Virus record (IMG/VR): IMGVR_UViG_3300013101_000058
Span: 1 to 31,061 of that record
DNA length: 31,061 nt
Strand: one strand, 5' to 3'
Source: a virus
In this document: piece by piece, positions 1 to 7,422 of the stretch
Layout of the letters: each line of letters starts with the position of its first letter
Numbering within the stretch: the stretch's first letter is position 1
Notes under the pieces: model-generated
Database searches by the model: none
What the model saw: only the letters and a program-made list of their open reading frames with translations
What the model was told of the DNA's origin: nothing
Made by a program: the position numbers and the translations under genes

Positions 1-788
1 CCGACGGTGACAGGCTGCGGGACTGTGACAAGTGTTGCCGTCTCTGTTTCGGTCGCGACAGCGACTGTAATAAGGGTGTTGTAGGTGATGCCAGCGGCAG
101 TTTCTGTTTCTGCTGCTGCCCCGACAGCCACAACAGGTGCCTGGAATACCGTGACTGTCTGTACCGTCTCGCACTCTGCCGCTGCGCTAATGCCTTGCCC
201 GACACCGGGTGGGACGGAGCCTGCCTGCTCACCTTCAGGCGAAGGCTGAACCCCGAGAGCCATGCCTGCGATTAGGGATGCTTCCGTCTCCCCCGCAGTC
301 TCGACCGTCTTTTCGAGGTTGAGTGCCAACTGCAAGACCGTCTCGACCTCGGACGCCACCCCGACAGACAGGTAGACGTTGATAATTGACGGAACCTGCT
401 CGGTTTCGGACACAGCATCAACGTCGTACGCCAGCCCGTGGACCGCAGGCTCGACAGTCTCCACCTCAGATGTGACACCAACAGTCAAGACAATGCCGAC
501 AGCCCTTACCTGCTCTGTCTCCGACGAAACCGCGATGGTCACGAGCTTCACGGTGGGGACAACAGTCGCCACCTCGGACTCACTTACTACACCAACGTTC
601 ACTTGAACGTCAGCCGTTACGACGCCAACAGCCTCAACTTCGGCAGATGCGGTGACACCGATAATTTGAGAGCCAAGAGGAGAAGCGGCTACTGCAGTTT
701 CGACCTCGGCAGACACTGTGACACTGACAGACTGTGCCCCGACCACACCGACGACTACTGCAGCCTCAGTTTCGGTGACAGCTTCGAC
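1..788 (-). repeat. 13 or more copies of a 20-residue (60-base) coding repeat
   Basis: Within the left-edge gene a degenerate unit of about 60 bases recurs at least 13 times. The approximate consensus at protein level is V-G-V-x-(S/A)-E-(T/V)-E-(T/A)-V followed by about ten variable, mostly small or hydrophobic residues. Copies differ clearly in DNA sequence, so this is an old amino-acid repeat and not a recent tandem amplification. The array runs off the left edge, so the copy number is a minimum. Confidence 0.85.
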
Positions 789-857
789 GCCGATCGACTG
801 GTCTGAGCTACCCGAACTCGGGATGAACGGCCTGGGAATCCTGAATGGGAATGTCAC
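1..857 (-). CDS. ETE/EVE-repeat virion protein, C-terminus beyond the window
   Basis: I read this gene directly: a GTG at 855-857 follows an AGGGGG ribosome binding site that abuts the TAA of the upstream gene, and the frame then stays open for 285 codons to the left edge, so the gene is incomplete. After about 23 residues (start VTFPFRIPRP) the protein consists almost entirely of a valine/alanine-rich unit with an acidic E-x-E core (ETE, EVE, ESE, once EGE and ECE). Thirteen cores are seen, at residues 29, 51, 73, 93, 113, 131, 151, 170, 190, 208, 228, 250 and 270, spaced 18-22 residues apart. Alternating hydrophobic residues suggest beta structure. The same unit opens the upstream protein. 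By position at the end of the tail gene run it is probably a tail fibre or surface-exposed virion protein. I recall similar 20-residue E-T-D/E-T repeats in actinophage minor tail proteins. No enzyme motif is seen. Confidence 0.8.
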   Translation of the reverse strand, partial: MTFPFRIPRPFIPSSGSSDQSIGVEAVTETEAAVVVGVVGAQSVSVTVSAEVETAVAASPLGSQIIGVTASAEVEAVGVVTADVQVNVGVVSESEVATVVPTVKLVTIAVSSETEQVRAVGIVLTVGVTSEVETVEPAVHGLAYDVDAVSETEQVPSIINVYLSVGVASEVETVLQLALNLEKTVETAGETEASLIAGMALGVQPSPEGEQAGSVPPGVGQGISAAAECETVQTVTVFQAPVVAVGAAAETETAAGITYNTLITVAVATETETATLVTVPQPVTV

Positions 858-867
858 GAATCCCCCT

Positions 868-1812
868 TTAGGACAGGTCGGCTTCCGTCACACGAACGTA
901 TTCGAACGAGGCCATCTGTGTATATGAGTTGTTCGCCGTCACGGCCATCCCGAAATGGGTCGGAGTCATCGTCGCCGACTCTTCTGAGAAATAGTCGACC
1001 CACGACACGGCGTCGTGAGAGACAAGAAACTTGAACGTATTCGCCCCGGTCCACACGAGCCGCAAGTACAAGAACCCATATGGGTGGGGCTGTTCGTTCG
1101 GAGTAACAGACTGCGTGCCGCCAGAGTTGTAATCCCCCAACGTGCCTTCCATGAAGTACAAGTACGGATTGTCGTACGAGTCATGACGCGTCACGACAGT
1201 AATCGACTTCGCCGAACTGCCAATGCCTTCAGACATACACAAACCGGCATGGAAGTATCCGTTCATCGGATACGTCTGTATCGCGGTCTCTATCGTGATC
1301 GGATACGTTGTCGATAACGGCTTCAGGATCGTCGACAGGGCATCGTTACCATTCGAGTCGAACGTCGCAGAGAGACGCCCGAGGCCCTGCACCCACACAG
1401 TCGTGCCAGTAATCAGCGTCTCCGTCCACACTGGGTCGATGGTGGTTCCTACGAACTCATCATCGTTCGCGTGAACGGTGCCTGGACGCACGAAGAGGGC
1501 GTCGAGCCATGTCCCCACGTACGGTGACTCTGTGCTGGCTGGGGAGTACGAGTCGCCGTCCCACAGGAGGGCGTCGCCACTGTTGGGTGTCGCCCGAAGA
1601 TCGAACTGGTTGTGAAGCTGGGCCAAAGCCTCGTGGTCGGTGTCGTGAGTGGGGTCCCCGTCAGAGATGACCTCAGACAACGTTCGCCTGAACGTCGCTG
1701 CTGTAACCGCAAGGACAGCCTCAACCTCGGCAGCAACCAGGACTCCCACGGCGGAGAAGACAGTCGTCGATACGGCTGCCTCTGTTTCTGATGCTGCAAC
1801 TACCGCTGGCAT
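868..1812 (-). CDS. Distal tail / receptor-binding-like protein with N-terminal ETE repeats
   Basis: A 314-residue protein whose ATG overlaps the upstream stop as TAATG. Three parts are visible. Residues 1-45 hold two copies of the ETE/EVE repeat (E9-T-E11 and E29-V-E31, 20 apart) that fills the next gene. Residues 60-93 hold a linker ending GDALLWDGDSYSPAS, typical of phage tail proteins. Residues 99-314 are a domain starting GTWLDALFVRPG and ending EYVRVTEADLS, shared with the genes at 2359-3297 and 3294-4649. That domain looks like an all-beta, concanavalin/LamG-like fold (PITIETAI, RLVWTGANTFKFLVSHDAVSW), which would suit carbohydrate or receptor binding at the tail tip; the fold is inferred from residue pattern only. 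No catalytic motif is visible. Confidence 0.8.
   Translation of the reverse strand: MPAVVAASETEAAVSTTVFSAVGVLVAAEVEAVLAVTAATFRRTLSEVISDGDPTHDTDHEALAQLHNQFDLRATPNSGDALLWDGDSYSPASTESPYVGTWLDALFVRPGTVHANDDEFVGTTIDPVWTETLITGTTVWVQGLGRLSATFDSNGNDALSTILKPLSTTYPITIETAIQTYPMNGYFHAGLCMSEGIGSSAKSITVVTRHDSYDNPYLYFMEGTLGDYNSGGTQSVTPNEQPHPYGFLYLRLVWTGANTFKFLVSHDAVSWVDYFSEESATMTPTHFGMAVTANNSYTQMASFEYVRVTEADLS
1693..1812 (-). repeat. Two ETE/EVE repeat copies at the start of the 868-1812 gene
   Basis: The first 40 residues carry ASETEAAV and AAEVEAV exactly 20 residues apart, matching the repeat unit of the neighbouring gene at the left edge. The rest of this protein lacks the repeat. Confidence 0.8.
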
Positions 1813-2351
1813 TACGCCTCCGTGTCACCCTCTACCCGCAACGTCACTCCGTCATCGGAGAGCGCTGCGGAATCTGTCGCTGTCCTCTCAACCCACACTG
1901 CCCTGCAATACCCTGACGCTATGTCACCAACGTCCAAGCCTGTGCCTTTCGTCGTCGGCGCCGAGAACGTCTGTGTCGCCGGAGCCGTTGACTCGTCGGC
2001 AACCTCCTTGGCTTGGGCGGAAGCGTCACCGATGGCCGAAGCTACAGTCGTGTCGACGGAGATGGCCGTGTCTGCCCCACCGGCCACCTCGGCGGACAGC
2101 CAGATGACCGTGTTCTTCAACGTCAGAGTAGCGTGTGCGTTGTGGATGAAGAAGCACCGGTACTCCACGTCAGAAGCAGCGTTCTCGTCACCGGTCACGT
2201 CGTCGAAAAGGTTGTTGAGCGTCGACGTGGTGATCGCGGTCGTAGAGATGTACTTACCCAAAGACCCGTCAGCAGTACCGGCTGTGCTGTTCCCCGCAGA
2301 GCCGGTCTTCACCGAATACTTGAAGAGGATGTCTGTTGCTGAGATGGCCAT
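1812..2351 (-). CDS. Conserved phage virion protein of unknown function (179 aa)
   Basis: A 179-residue protein starting MAISATDILFKYS. An AGGAG site lies four bases before the ATG and overlaps the upstream TAG; the stop overlaps the next ATG (TAATG). The segment NNLFDDVTGDENAASDVEYRCFFIHNAH (about residues 46-73) followed by ATLTLKNTVIWLS is a pattern I recall from small structural proteins in many tailed phages, where its exact role is not settled. It is rich in Thr, Ala and Ser, has no membrane segment, signal peptide or catalytic motif, and looks mainly beta. It sits between two proteins that share a C-terminal domain, so it is probably a tail-tip or fibre-associated component. Confidence 0.7.
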   Translation of the reverse strand: MAISATDILFKYSVKTGSAGNSTAGTADGSLGKYISTTAITTSTLNNLFDDVTGDENAASDVEYRCFFIHNAHATLTLKNTVIWLSAEVAGGADTAISVDTTVASAIGDASAQAKEVADESTAPATQTFSAPTTKGTGLDVGDIASGYCRAVWVERTATDSAALSDDGVTLRVEGDTEA

Positions 2352-2358
2352 GTCACTC

Positions 2359-3297
2359 CTAAAGCGATAGGTCTGATTCTGTCACACGGAAGTACTCGTA
2401 CGAGGCCATCCCCCGTGTTGAGGTTCCCCAAGAGGACACCCACAGTCCGTAATGTGTCGGTGTCGTCGTAACACTCCACCCAGCACCAGTCAGTGCCCAG
2501 TCGTATGTGACCCCATCAATCGACCACCCGTATGTGAAGCGGTTCGCGTCTTTCCACACGAGCCTCTGATACAGCCACGGCCACGGTTGGGGTCCCTCGT
2601 TCATGGGAATGTTCGTGTAGGTAGAGCCGATACCGTCAAGCGTTCCCTCACGAAACGACATGATCCAGTTCTCGGCAGACGACCAGTAAGGCATCGACAC
2701 GACACATTTCGACGCACCCGAGGTTCCGTCCGCGAAGATTATCCCAGCCATGAGGTACGCCACGTCCCTCGACATTGCTCTCATCGCTGTCTCTATCGTA
2801 ATCGGATATGTCGTCGCCCCAGTCATGGGCTTGATGATGACGGCAGGGTCGCCACCCGACTGACTCCATGTCTTCACAGACATGACATCGAGCCCCTCTG
2901 CCCATTCAGCCGTGCCTGTAGGGGTCCGCTGAGTCCAGGAGGCGTCGATCACCCCGTCATTGAAATCGTCGTCATCTTCATGTGAAGCCTCGGGTCTGGC
3001 GAACATGGCCGACAGCCACGAACCGGGAAAGGTCGGTATGTCCTCCGCCGTGACAACATGCCTGACCTCGTCAGTGTCGCTGTGTGCCGACTGGGGTGTG
3101 CCCTCGTGTCCCCTTTCGAGACTGGAGAAGGTGACACCGGACTTGGCGCCGACGACGATTATCTCCGTGTCGATCCTGATCTTGAACGGCACGACGGGAT
3201 AGCCTGCTGCACTCACCACCACAAGGGACGTAGCGGCGTCGGTGATGTCACCGTTGAGTGTCGTCGCGAGGGCAAGATTGGAATAGTTGTAACTCAT
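2359..3297 (-). CDS. Distal tail / receptor-binding-like protein, shared C-terminal domain (312 aa)
   Basis: The open frame extends upstream to 3462, but the start is placed at ATG 3297 because it forms an ATGA overlap with the upstream stop and because the protein then begins MSYNYSNLALATTLNGD, the usual N-terminal head of such tail proteins. Residues 8-87 form the familiar module with VPFKIRIDTEIIVVGAK, a GHEGT turn and VRHVVTAEDI. Residues 92-312 form the domain that ends this gene and two neighbours (GSWLSAMFARPE to EYFRVTESDLSL), with PITIETAM and RLVWKDANRFTYGWSIDGV inside. A baseplate or fibre protein that docks by its N-terminus and exposes a beta-sandwich binding domain is the likely reading; function is inferred. 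Confidence 0.8.
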   Translation of the reverse strand: MSYNYSNLALATTLNGDITDAATSLVVVSAAGYPVVPFKIRIDTEIIVVGAKSGVTFSSLERGHEGTPQSAHSDTDEVRHVVTAEDIPTFPGSWLSAMFARPEASHEDDDDFNDGVIDASWTQRTPTGTAEWAEGLDVMSVKTWSQSGGDPAVIIKPMTGATTYPITIETAMRAMSRDVAYLMAGIIFADGTSGASKCVVSMPYWSSAENWIMSFREGTLDGIGSTYTNIPMNEGPQPWPWLYQRLVWKDANRFTYGWSIDGVTYDWALTGAGWSVTTTPTHYGLWVSSWGTSTRGMASYEYFRVTESDLSL

Positions 3298-4649
3298 GCC
3301 GACAAGTCCGATTCGGTGACACGGAGATACTCGAACGATGTGATAGCAACGCTTGTTGCCGTGTCCATACCACCGATGAACGCGCCGAAGTGCGTGGGCG
3401 TTATCGTCTTTGATGTTGATGTCGTAGCGAACTTGCTCCACGAAACACCGTCTATTGACCACGTTGCCTCGAACGTGTTCGTTGCCGTCCAGATGAGCCT
3501 CATGTAGATGAGTAAAGAAACCGGCGACTCAACAATGTCGTTCGTTGTCGATGACGACGAAGCGATTGTCCCTGAATACATGCTTGCATCGAAGGTCGCT
3601 GCCACATAGGCACAGCCAACCAAATTGGCCGAAGTTGCTGTTCCATCAGTAAGGCATATGCCGCCGAGCGGATATTTCCCATCCTCACCAATGGTCCGTA
3701 TCGCCGTTTCTATCGTCACGGGGAAGGTGGTCGGGGTGAGAGCGTATAGACGACATGGCGACGAACCAGGCGAGGTATCTTCATACGCTGCCGACAGGAT
3801 GCCACGACTCTGTGTCCATGTAATCGTGCCACTAGCGTCCTGAGCCGTCCCCCCAATCGTCCCGTTGAACTCCTGGTCGTCGGTGTGCACCGTCTCGTCA
3901 GACGGTCGCGTGAACAGGGCGTCGAGCCAGGTGTCGGCGTATCCACTCCCACCCATCGCCGATATCGAGAAGTTCGCCGAGTCGATCGTCTCTCCCGTTG
4001 AAACCCACGTCACCAATTCGACATAATCGTCAGCATCGAAATACCCAACGTAGGCAATGCTTATCCTGGCGTCGGACATGTTGGCTGACTGTTGGGCAGG
4101 CCAGTCCGTTCCGTTCACACGAACGTTCAAATACCTCGTCTTGGAGCTAGCCGGATAGTCGATAAAGCCGGTAACGGCATACCAGCCACTGAACGGAACC
4201 GTGAGCCTCGTATCATTTGACGCGAGATCGACGACACCACCATCATCGCGTATTTCGGTAGTGAACGCGATGGCCACATTGGTGGTGCCAGAAATCGCAA
4301 GAGTGCCCCGACTGACCGACCCGCCTATCGGGGTTGGATGGTTAGGCGAACTACTCCACGCCCTGTCCATGTCCTCTGCGATGACGACATGCTCAACGAT
4401 GTCCCCATCCGACCACGACTGTGCGGTGGTGTTGTCGTAACCCCGCGTCACCGTGAACGTGTCGGTCGCCTTAACCGTCACACGAAGGACCTCGGGCACC
4501 TTCGTACCCCCAGAGTCTCTGATCCTGATATTGAACTCAGCAGCAGGAAAGTCAGTCCCGTCCCCCGCGGTCACGTCAAGTGACGTGACTGAGTCATCTA
4601 TCGCCCCATCAAGGGCAGATTCGGGTGCGGTGTTCGAAAAGTTCGGCAT
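3294..4649 (-). CDS. Tail tip protein with C1q-like and shared C-terminal domains (451 aa)
   Basis: The ATG follows the upstream TAG directly (TAGATG) with no clear Shine-Dalgarno, so translation is probably coupled. Residues 1-93 are the common phage tail N-terminal module (AEFNIRIRD, VTRGYDNTTAQSW, EHVVIAEDM). Residues 115-233 resemble a C1q/TNF-like jelly roll (VDLASNDTRLTVPFSGWYAVTG, VNGTDWPAQQ, DADDYVELVTW), a fold often used for trimeric fibre tips. Residues 238-451 are the domain shared with the next two adhesin-like genes (DTWLDALFTRPS to EYLRVTESDLSA). It is the longest and most complete of the three relatives; the 2359-3297 protein equals it without the C1q-like part. Domain names are assigned by eye. 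Confidence 0.78.
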   Translation of the reverse strand: MPNFSNTAPESALDGAIDDSVTSLDVTAGDGTDFPAAEFNIRIRDSGGTKVPEVLRVTVKATDTFTVTRGYDNTTAQSWSDGDIVEHVVIAEDMDRAWSSSPNHPTPIGGSVSRGTLAISGTTNVAIAFTTEIRDDGGVVDLASNDTRLTVPFSGWYAVTGFIDYPASSKTRYLNVRVNGTDWPAQQSANMSDARISIAYVGYFDADDYVELVTWVSTGETIDSANFSISAMGGSGYADTWLDALFTRPSDETVHTDDQEFNGTIGGTAQDASGTITWTQSRGILSAAYEDTSPGSSPCRLYALTPTTFPVTIETAIRTIGEDGKYPLGGICLTDGTATSANLVGCAYVAATFDASMYSGTIASSSSTTNDIVESPVSLLIYMRLIWTATNTFEATWSIDGVSWSKFATTSTSKTITPTHFGAFIGGMDTATSVAITSFEYLRVTESDLSA

Positions 4650-7004
4650 CTAGTACCACACGTTCAGCTGAAGGTCGTCGCCGTTCGTCGTAGGTGAACC
4701 CGTCACCAACACCTCAATCGTGCCCGTCCCGCCCTGGTGGAGGGTCGGGAGGTCAGCCTCGTAGGCGTACTTGTCGACACGCACCTTCCCGGTGCCGGAG
4801 TCTGTCTTCTCGACCTCAACCTGGAAGTCTTCTGTACCGTCCGCCGTGTAGCGGACCTCGTAGGCGGGAAGATACAGGAGCACGTCGTCGGAAACGGACA
4901 GGGAGGCAACATCTGCCGGAGTCGCCAGATTCATGTCCTTCACGTGAAGGTCGAACGTGACGCCCGTCTCCGTCATCGCCACCCAGAACTTGAACACGTA
5001 ACTGCCAGGGTCCAGAGTGCCCAGATTCCAGGTGTTGTCCTCGTACTGAGCGTCGAGCTCCATGGCCAGGTCGTTCAAGGCAAGAGCGTCAGAAACCTCC
5101 ACCCCGCCAGTAGCTGGTGAATCCTCAGCCTCCTGCTCATCGTCTGAACCGTCAGTCAACGGTGACTGCCAGTAGTGGTACTGCTGGTTCTCGTTGATGA
5201 CGAAATCGAGGGTCGTGTTCCCGTAGCCTTTCGTCTCCTCTTCCACGTAGACGGAGCCGTTGAGGTTCGAGTTGTCGGCGATTATCATCCACACGTCTTC
5301 GTCGCCAGGGTCCTCGAACTCGACGAGCCAAGGGTCGGCTTCTGTGCCTACTCCGGTGACCGCAACCGCGGTGATGTTCGACAAGGCTTCGAGCTTCTCT
5401 TCGACGCTAGAGCCGTCCGGAGTGGCAAGCGAGGGTCCTGGAGCGTCGTAGGCGATTGCGCCCGTTGTAGGGGGCGTAGCTTCGCCCTGGTCGAACGTGA
5501 GGGTGAAGGTACCCGCAGAAGCACCTGGCGTAGCGACCTGGACGGTGGAAACACCGCCGATCAGGTTCGAATCATCCGCGGTCAACGCACCGAACGGCGC
5601 GCCGCCAGGATCGTCGAAGATAATGACCCACTGGTCGCCGGTCGTGCCGGAACCCTGCACCGTGACGGTTGTGATCGCAGCGATGTCGGTCTCAAGCCTG
5701 CCCTTGATGTTCGTAGACAGCGAATCGTATTCGATCGGGTCGGTCGTGTCCGTACCGTCAGAGAGCGTGAACGTCCCAGCGGTCGCGTTGTTCGACACGT
5801 ACTGAATCTCATCCGCGGCCTCCGCGTTGTTCCAGATCGACTGGACCTCGTTCTGTGTCGCGTCATCCTTCACACGAACGGTGAGATAATTCGACGAGTC
5901 CAGCCCGGTCGGTGCTGTGAGGAAGAACCCGTCAATCCGCTCGATAGGCATGTCCTCAGGGATGAAGAACTGGTTGTATGTCTGCGCCGCGAGTGTTCCC
6001 GGGGCCAGCGTGTGGAACTGGTGGACAGCGAGCGGTGCGAGTTCCGCCGGGAGACGTCCGCCGGACAGGTCGAACGAATCACCCGCGTCGATCTGTGGAA
6101 TAGGTGGCGGCGTGGTCGACGCAGCCAACGGCGAACCGGTGACCGTACCGCTACCCGTGTCTGTCGTGACCGTCACCACGTCCGTGCCACCCTCCGTGGT
6201 GGTCTCGACCACCGTCTTCAGGAGAGAAGACCCACCGAACACACCAGCAGTAGTGGTGCGATACACACGCCACGACACGACCCGACTGTCCAACGGCAGG
6301 TCATCGTCACTCAAAGTGAGTGTCGCCTTGTTCTCGGCATTCGTCGTGTTCGCCGTAGGGCGATGCTTCGTACAATCCGACGTGATAGAACCGTCGTCGT
6401 CCCATGAGGTCGGCGGGGTAGCTGAGGCAGCGACAGACGTCAGGTAGTTGTATTCGCTCTCGTTCGGACCTTTGCGGTACACCTTCCACCCGTCAGCGTC
6501 GTTCGGAGGGGTAGTCAGGGTGATCGTGTTCACGTTCGTTGACGTGCCGGACAGCACGTTCACGGTTGTGAAGTTCGATGCCTTCGACTCCCCACCAGCG
6601 TCCTGGTAGTAAGAAAGGGCGTACCGGTACAGGCCCGCCTCTAACAGGCCCCCGGTGGACACGTACGACAATGATTCGACAGGCGGTGGTGCGATAGCTG
6701 CCGGGGTGGAGATCGACACGGCGGGCGAAGCCTCGGTTTCGCTCCCCGCGGCGTCACGGAAAGCGACCTTGTAGTAGAAGGTCGTGCCTGGGGGCAACGT
6801 CCCGCCAGTGGTTGCCTGCGTGACTTCGAGGTTACTCGGCCCCGCAAGCCCAGCCACGGCAGTAGGGCGATGGTCGTGATTGATGAGCGCCCAGAGGAGG
6901 GAATCTATCGTCTCCCGGTCGCGCAGAGAGAACTTGTACGCCTGGTCGGAGATGCGACCCTCGGCGCCGAACTTCGTGAAACTGAAATACTGTGTATCAC
7001 CCAT
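4650..7004 (-). CDS. Large minor tail / baseplate protein, Fn3-like and tandem beta repeats (784 aa)
   Basis: The start is ATG 7004, five bases after AGGTGG; a GTG at 7013 is in frame but has no usable site. The gene overlaps the upstream stop by 8 bases. Residues 1-50 (GAEGRISDQAYKFSLRDR, NHDHRP) match a head motif I recall from phage baseplate proteins. Residues 54-105 and 107-200 look like fibronectin type III-like units (TTFYYKVAFRDAAGSETEASP; YRYALSYYQDAGGESKAS; GWKVYRKGPNE). Two tandem copies of a beta module lie at about 408-486 and 498-584 (AGTFTL, then GSGTTGDQWVIIFDDPGG or GVGTEADPWLVEFEDPGD, then D-SNL). The C-terminal 200 residues may be a further beta-sandwich. It is acidic with no catalytic motif. 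A structural scaffold for tail-tip fibres is likely. Confidence 0.78.
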   Translation of the reverse strand: MGDTQYFSFTKFGAEGRISDQAYKFSLRDRETIDSLLWALINHDHRPTAVAGLAGPSNLEVTQATTGGTLPPGTTFYYKVAFRDAAGSETEASPAVSISTPAAIAPPPVESLSYVSTGGLLEAGLYRYALSYYQDAGGESKASNFTTVNVLSGTSTNVNTITLTTPPNDADGWKVYRKGPNESEYNYLTSVAASATPPTSWDDDGSITSDCTKHRPTANTTNAENKATLTLSDDDLPLDSRVVSWRVYRTTTAGVFGGSSLLKTVVETTTEGGTDVVTVTTDTGSGTVTGSPLAASTTPPPIPQIDAGDSFDLSGGRLPAELAPLAVHQFHTLAPGTLAAQTYNQFFIPEDMPIERIDGFFLTAPTGLDSSNYLTVRVKDDATQNEVQSIWNNAEAADEIQYVSNNATAGTFTLSDGTDTTDPIEYDSLSTNIKGRLETDIAAITTVTVQGSGTTGDQWVIIFDDPGGAPFGALTADDSNLIGGVSTVQVATPGASAGTFTLTFDQGEATPPTTGAIAYDAPGPSLATPDGSSVEEKLEALSNITAVAVTGVGTEADPWLVEFEDPGDEDVWMIIADNSNLNGSVYVEEETKGYGNTTLDFVINENQQYHYWQSPLTDGSDDEQEAEDSPATGGVEVSDALALNDLAMELDAQYEDNTWNLGTLDPGSYVFKFWVAMTETGVTFDLHVKDMNLATPADVASLSVSDDVLLYLPAYEVRYTADGTEDFQVEVEKTDSGTGKVRVDKYAYEADLPTLHQGGTGTIEVLVTGSPTTNGDDLQLNVWY

Positions 7005-7422
7005 TGCTGCCACCTAGATACTGGGGGTTCTTCATTGCTGTTCCCTCGAAGGTCAGCCGGAATATCAGGCGATACCCGTACTGGCTACTCACGTTGAGCC
7101 AAACTATAGCTCCAGTGTGTATGAGCTTCAGACCCTTCTCCATGTAGTCCTCAGGTGGGTCCTGTGTGACCCACTCGCCCACACCCGCAGATACGAACGG
7201 AAAGTCACCTTCGAGAAGACTGTTCGCCGGATGTAGCTCCACGCCGAACGTGAAGAACGGCGCACCGGCGTAAGGGGTACCGAACATGACCGGTTCGGTG
7301 ATGAACGCACCCTTGCCTGCCGTCTCATACGACACGACAGTCGTGACGGTACTTGCCCACTGTCTCCGGTCGACCTCCCGCTTCAGTTCGGCTTTGCGGA
7401 TGCCGTCGATGATCCCCATCAT
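6997..7422 (-). CDS. Small minor tail protein, core-fold relative of two neighbours (141 aa)
   Basis: It starts at ATG 7422 (ATGA overlap with the upstream stop) or at the adjacent ATG 7419, which is better spaced from AGGTGA. A positively charged helical start (IRKAELKREVDRRQW) leads to GKGAFITEPVMFGTPYAGAPFFTFGVEL (residues 37-63), then GVGEWVTQDPPEDY and IVWLNVSSQYGYRLIFRLTFEGTAMK. The first blocks match the two ends of the 476-residue protein (GRGEYLFEEPIFFGTAFSSPP; GVAEWVQDEQGAYIGAKLWVKV) and the last matches the C-terminus of the 509-residue protein (TFNLVFEGEEMK). It therefore looks like the bare core of a family whose larger members carry inserted binding domains. Pairing of aromatic and FG/P residues recalls H-type-lectin-like tail proteins; this is tentative. 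Confidence 0.72.
   Translation of the reverse strand: MMGIIDGIRKAELKREVDRRQWASTVTTVVSYETAGKGAFITEPVMFGTPYAGAPFFTFGVELHPANSLLEGDFPFVSAGVGEWVTQDPPEDYMEKGLKLIHTGAIVWLNVSSQYGYRLIFRLTFEGTAMKNPQYLGGSNG

Noticed and set aside
1-788. CRISPR-like array because of the regular spacing of about 60 bases
   Set aside because: The repeat is conserved only as amino acids, not as DNA, and an uninterrupted reading frame runs through it.
438-806. Short plus- and minus-strand frames over the left 857 bases
   Set aside because: They are shadows of the GTG-started repeat gene on the minus strand; their Ser/Thr/Arg-rich products come from the repeat codons read in other frames.
3298-3462. A 55-residue N-terminal extension of the 2359-3297 gene
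   Set aside because: It would overlap the upstream gene by 169 bases, its sequence is Arg/His-rich and unlike tail proteins, and the ATGA-coupled start at 3297 fits better.
5175-6407. A 410-codon open frame on the plus strand
   Set aside because: It lies antisense to the 784-residue tail gene, is Arg/Val-rich with no domain, and its product is explained by the codon bias of the real gene; no ribosome binding site or neighbour supports it.
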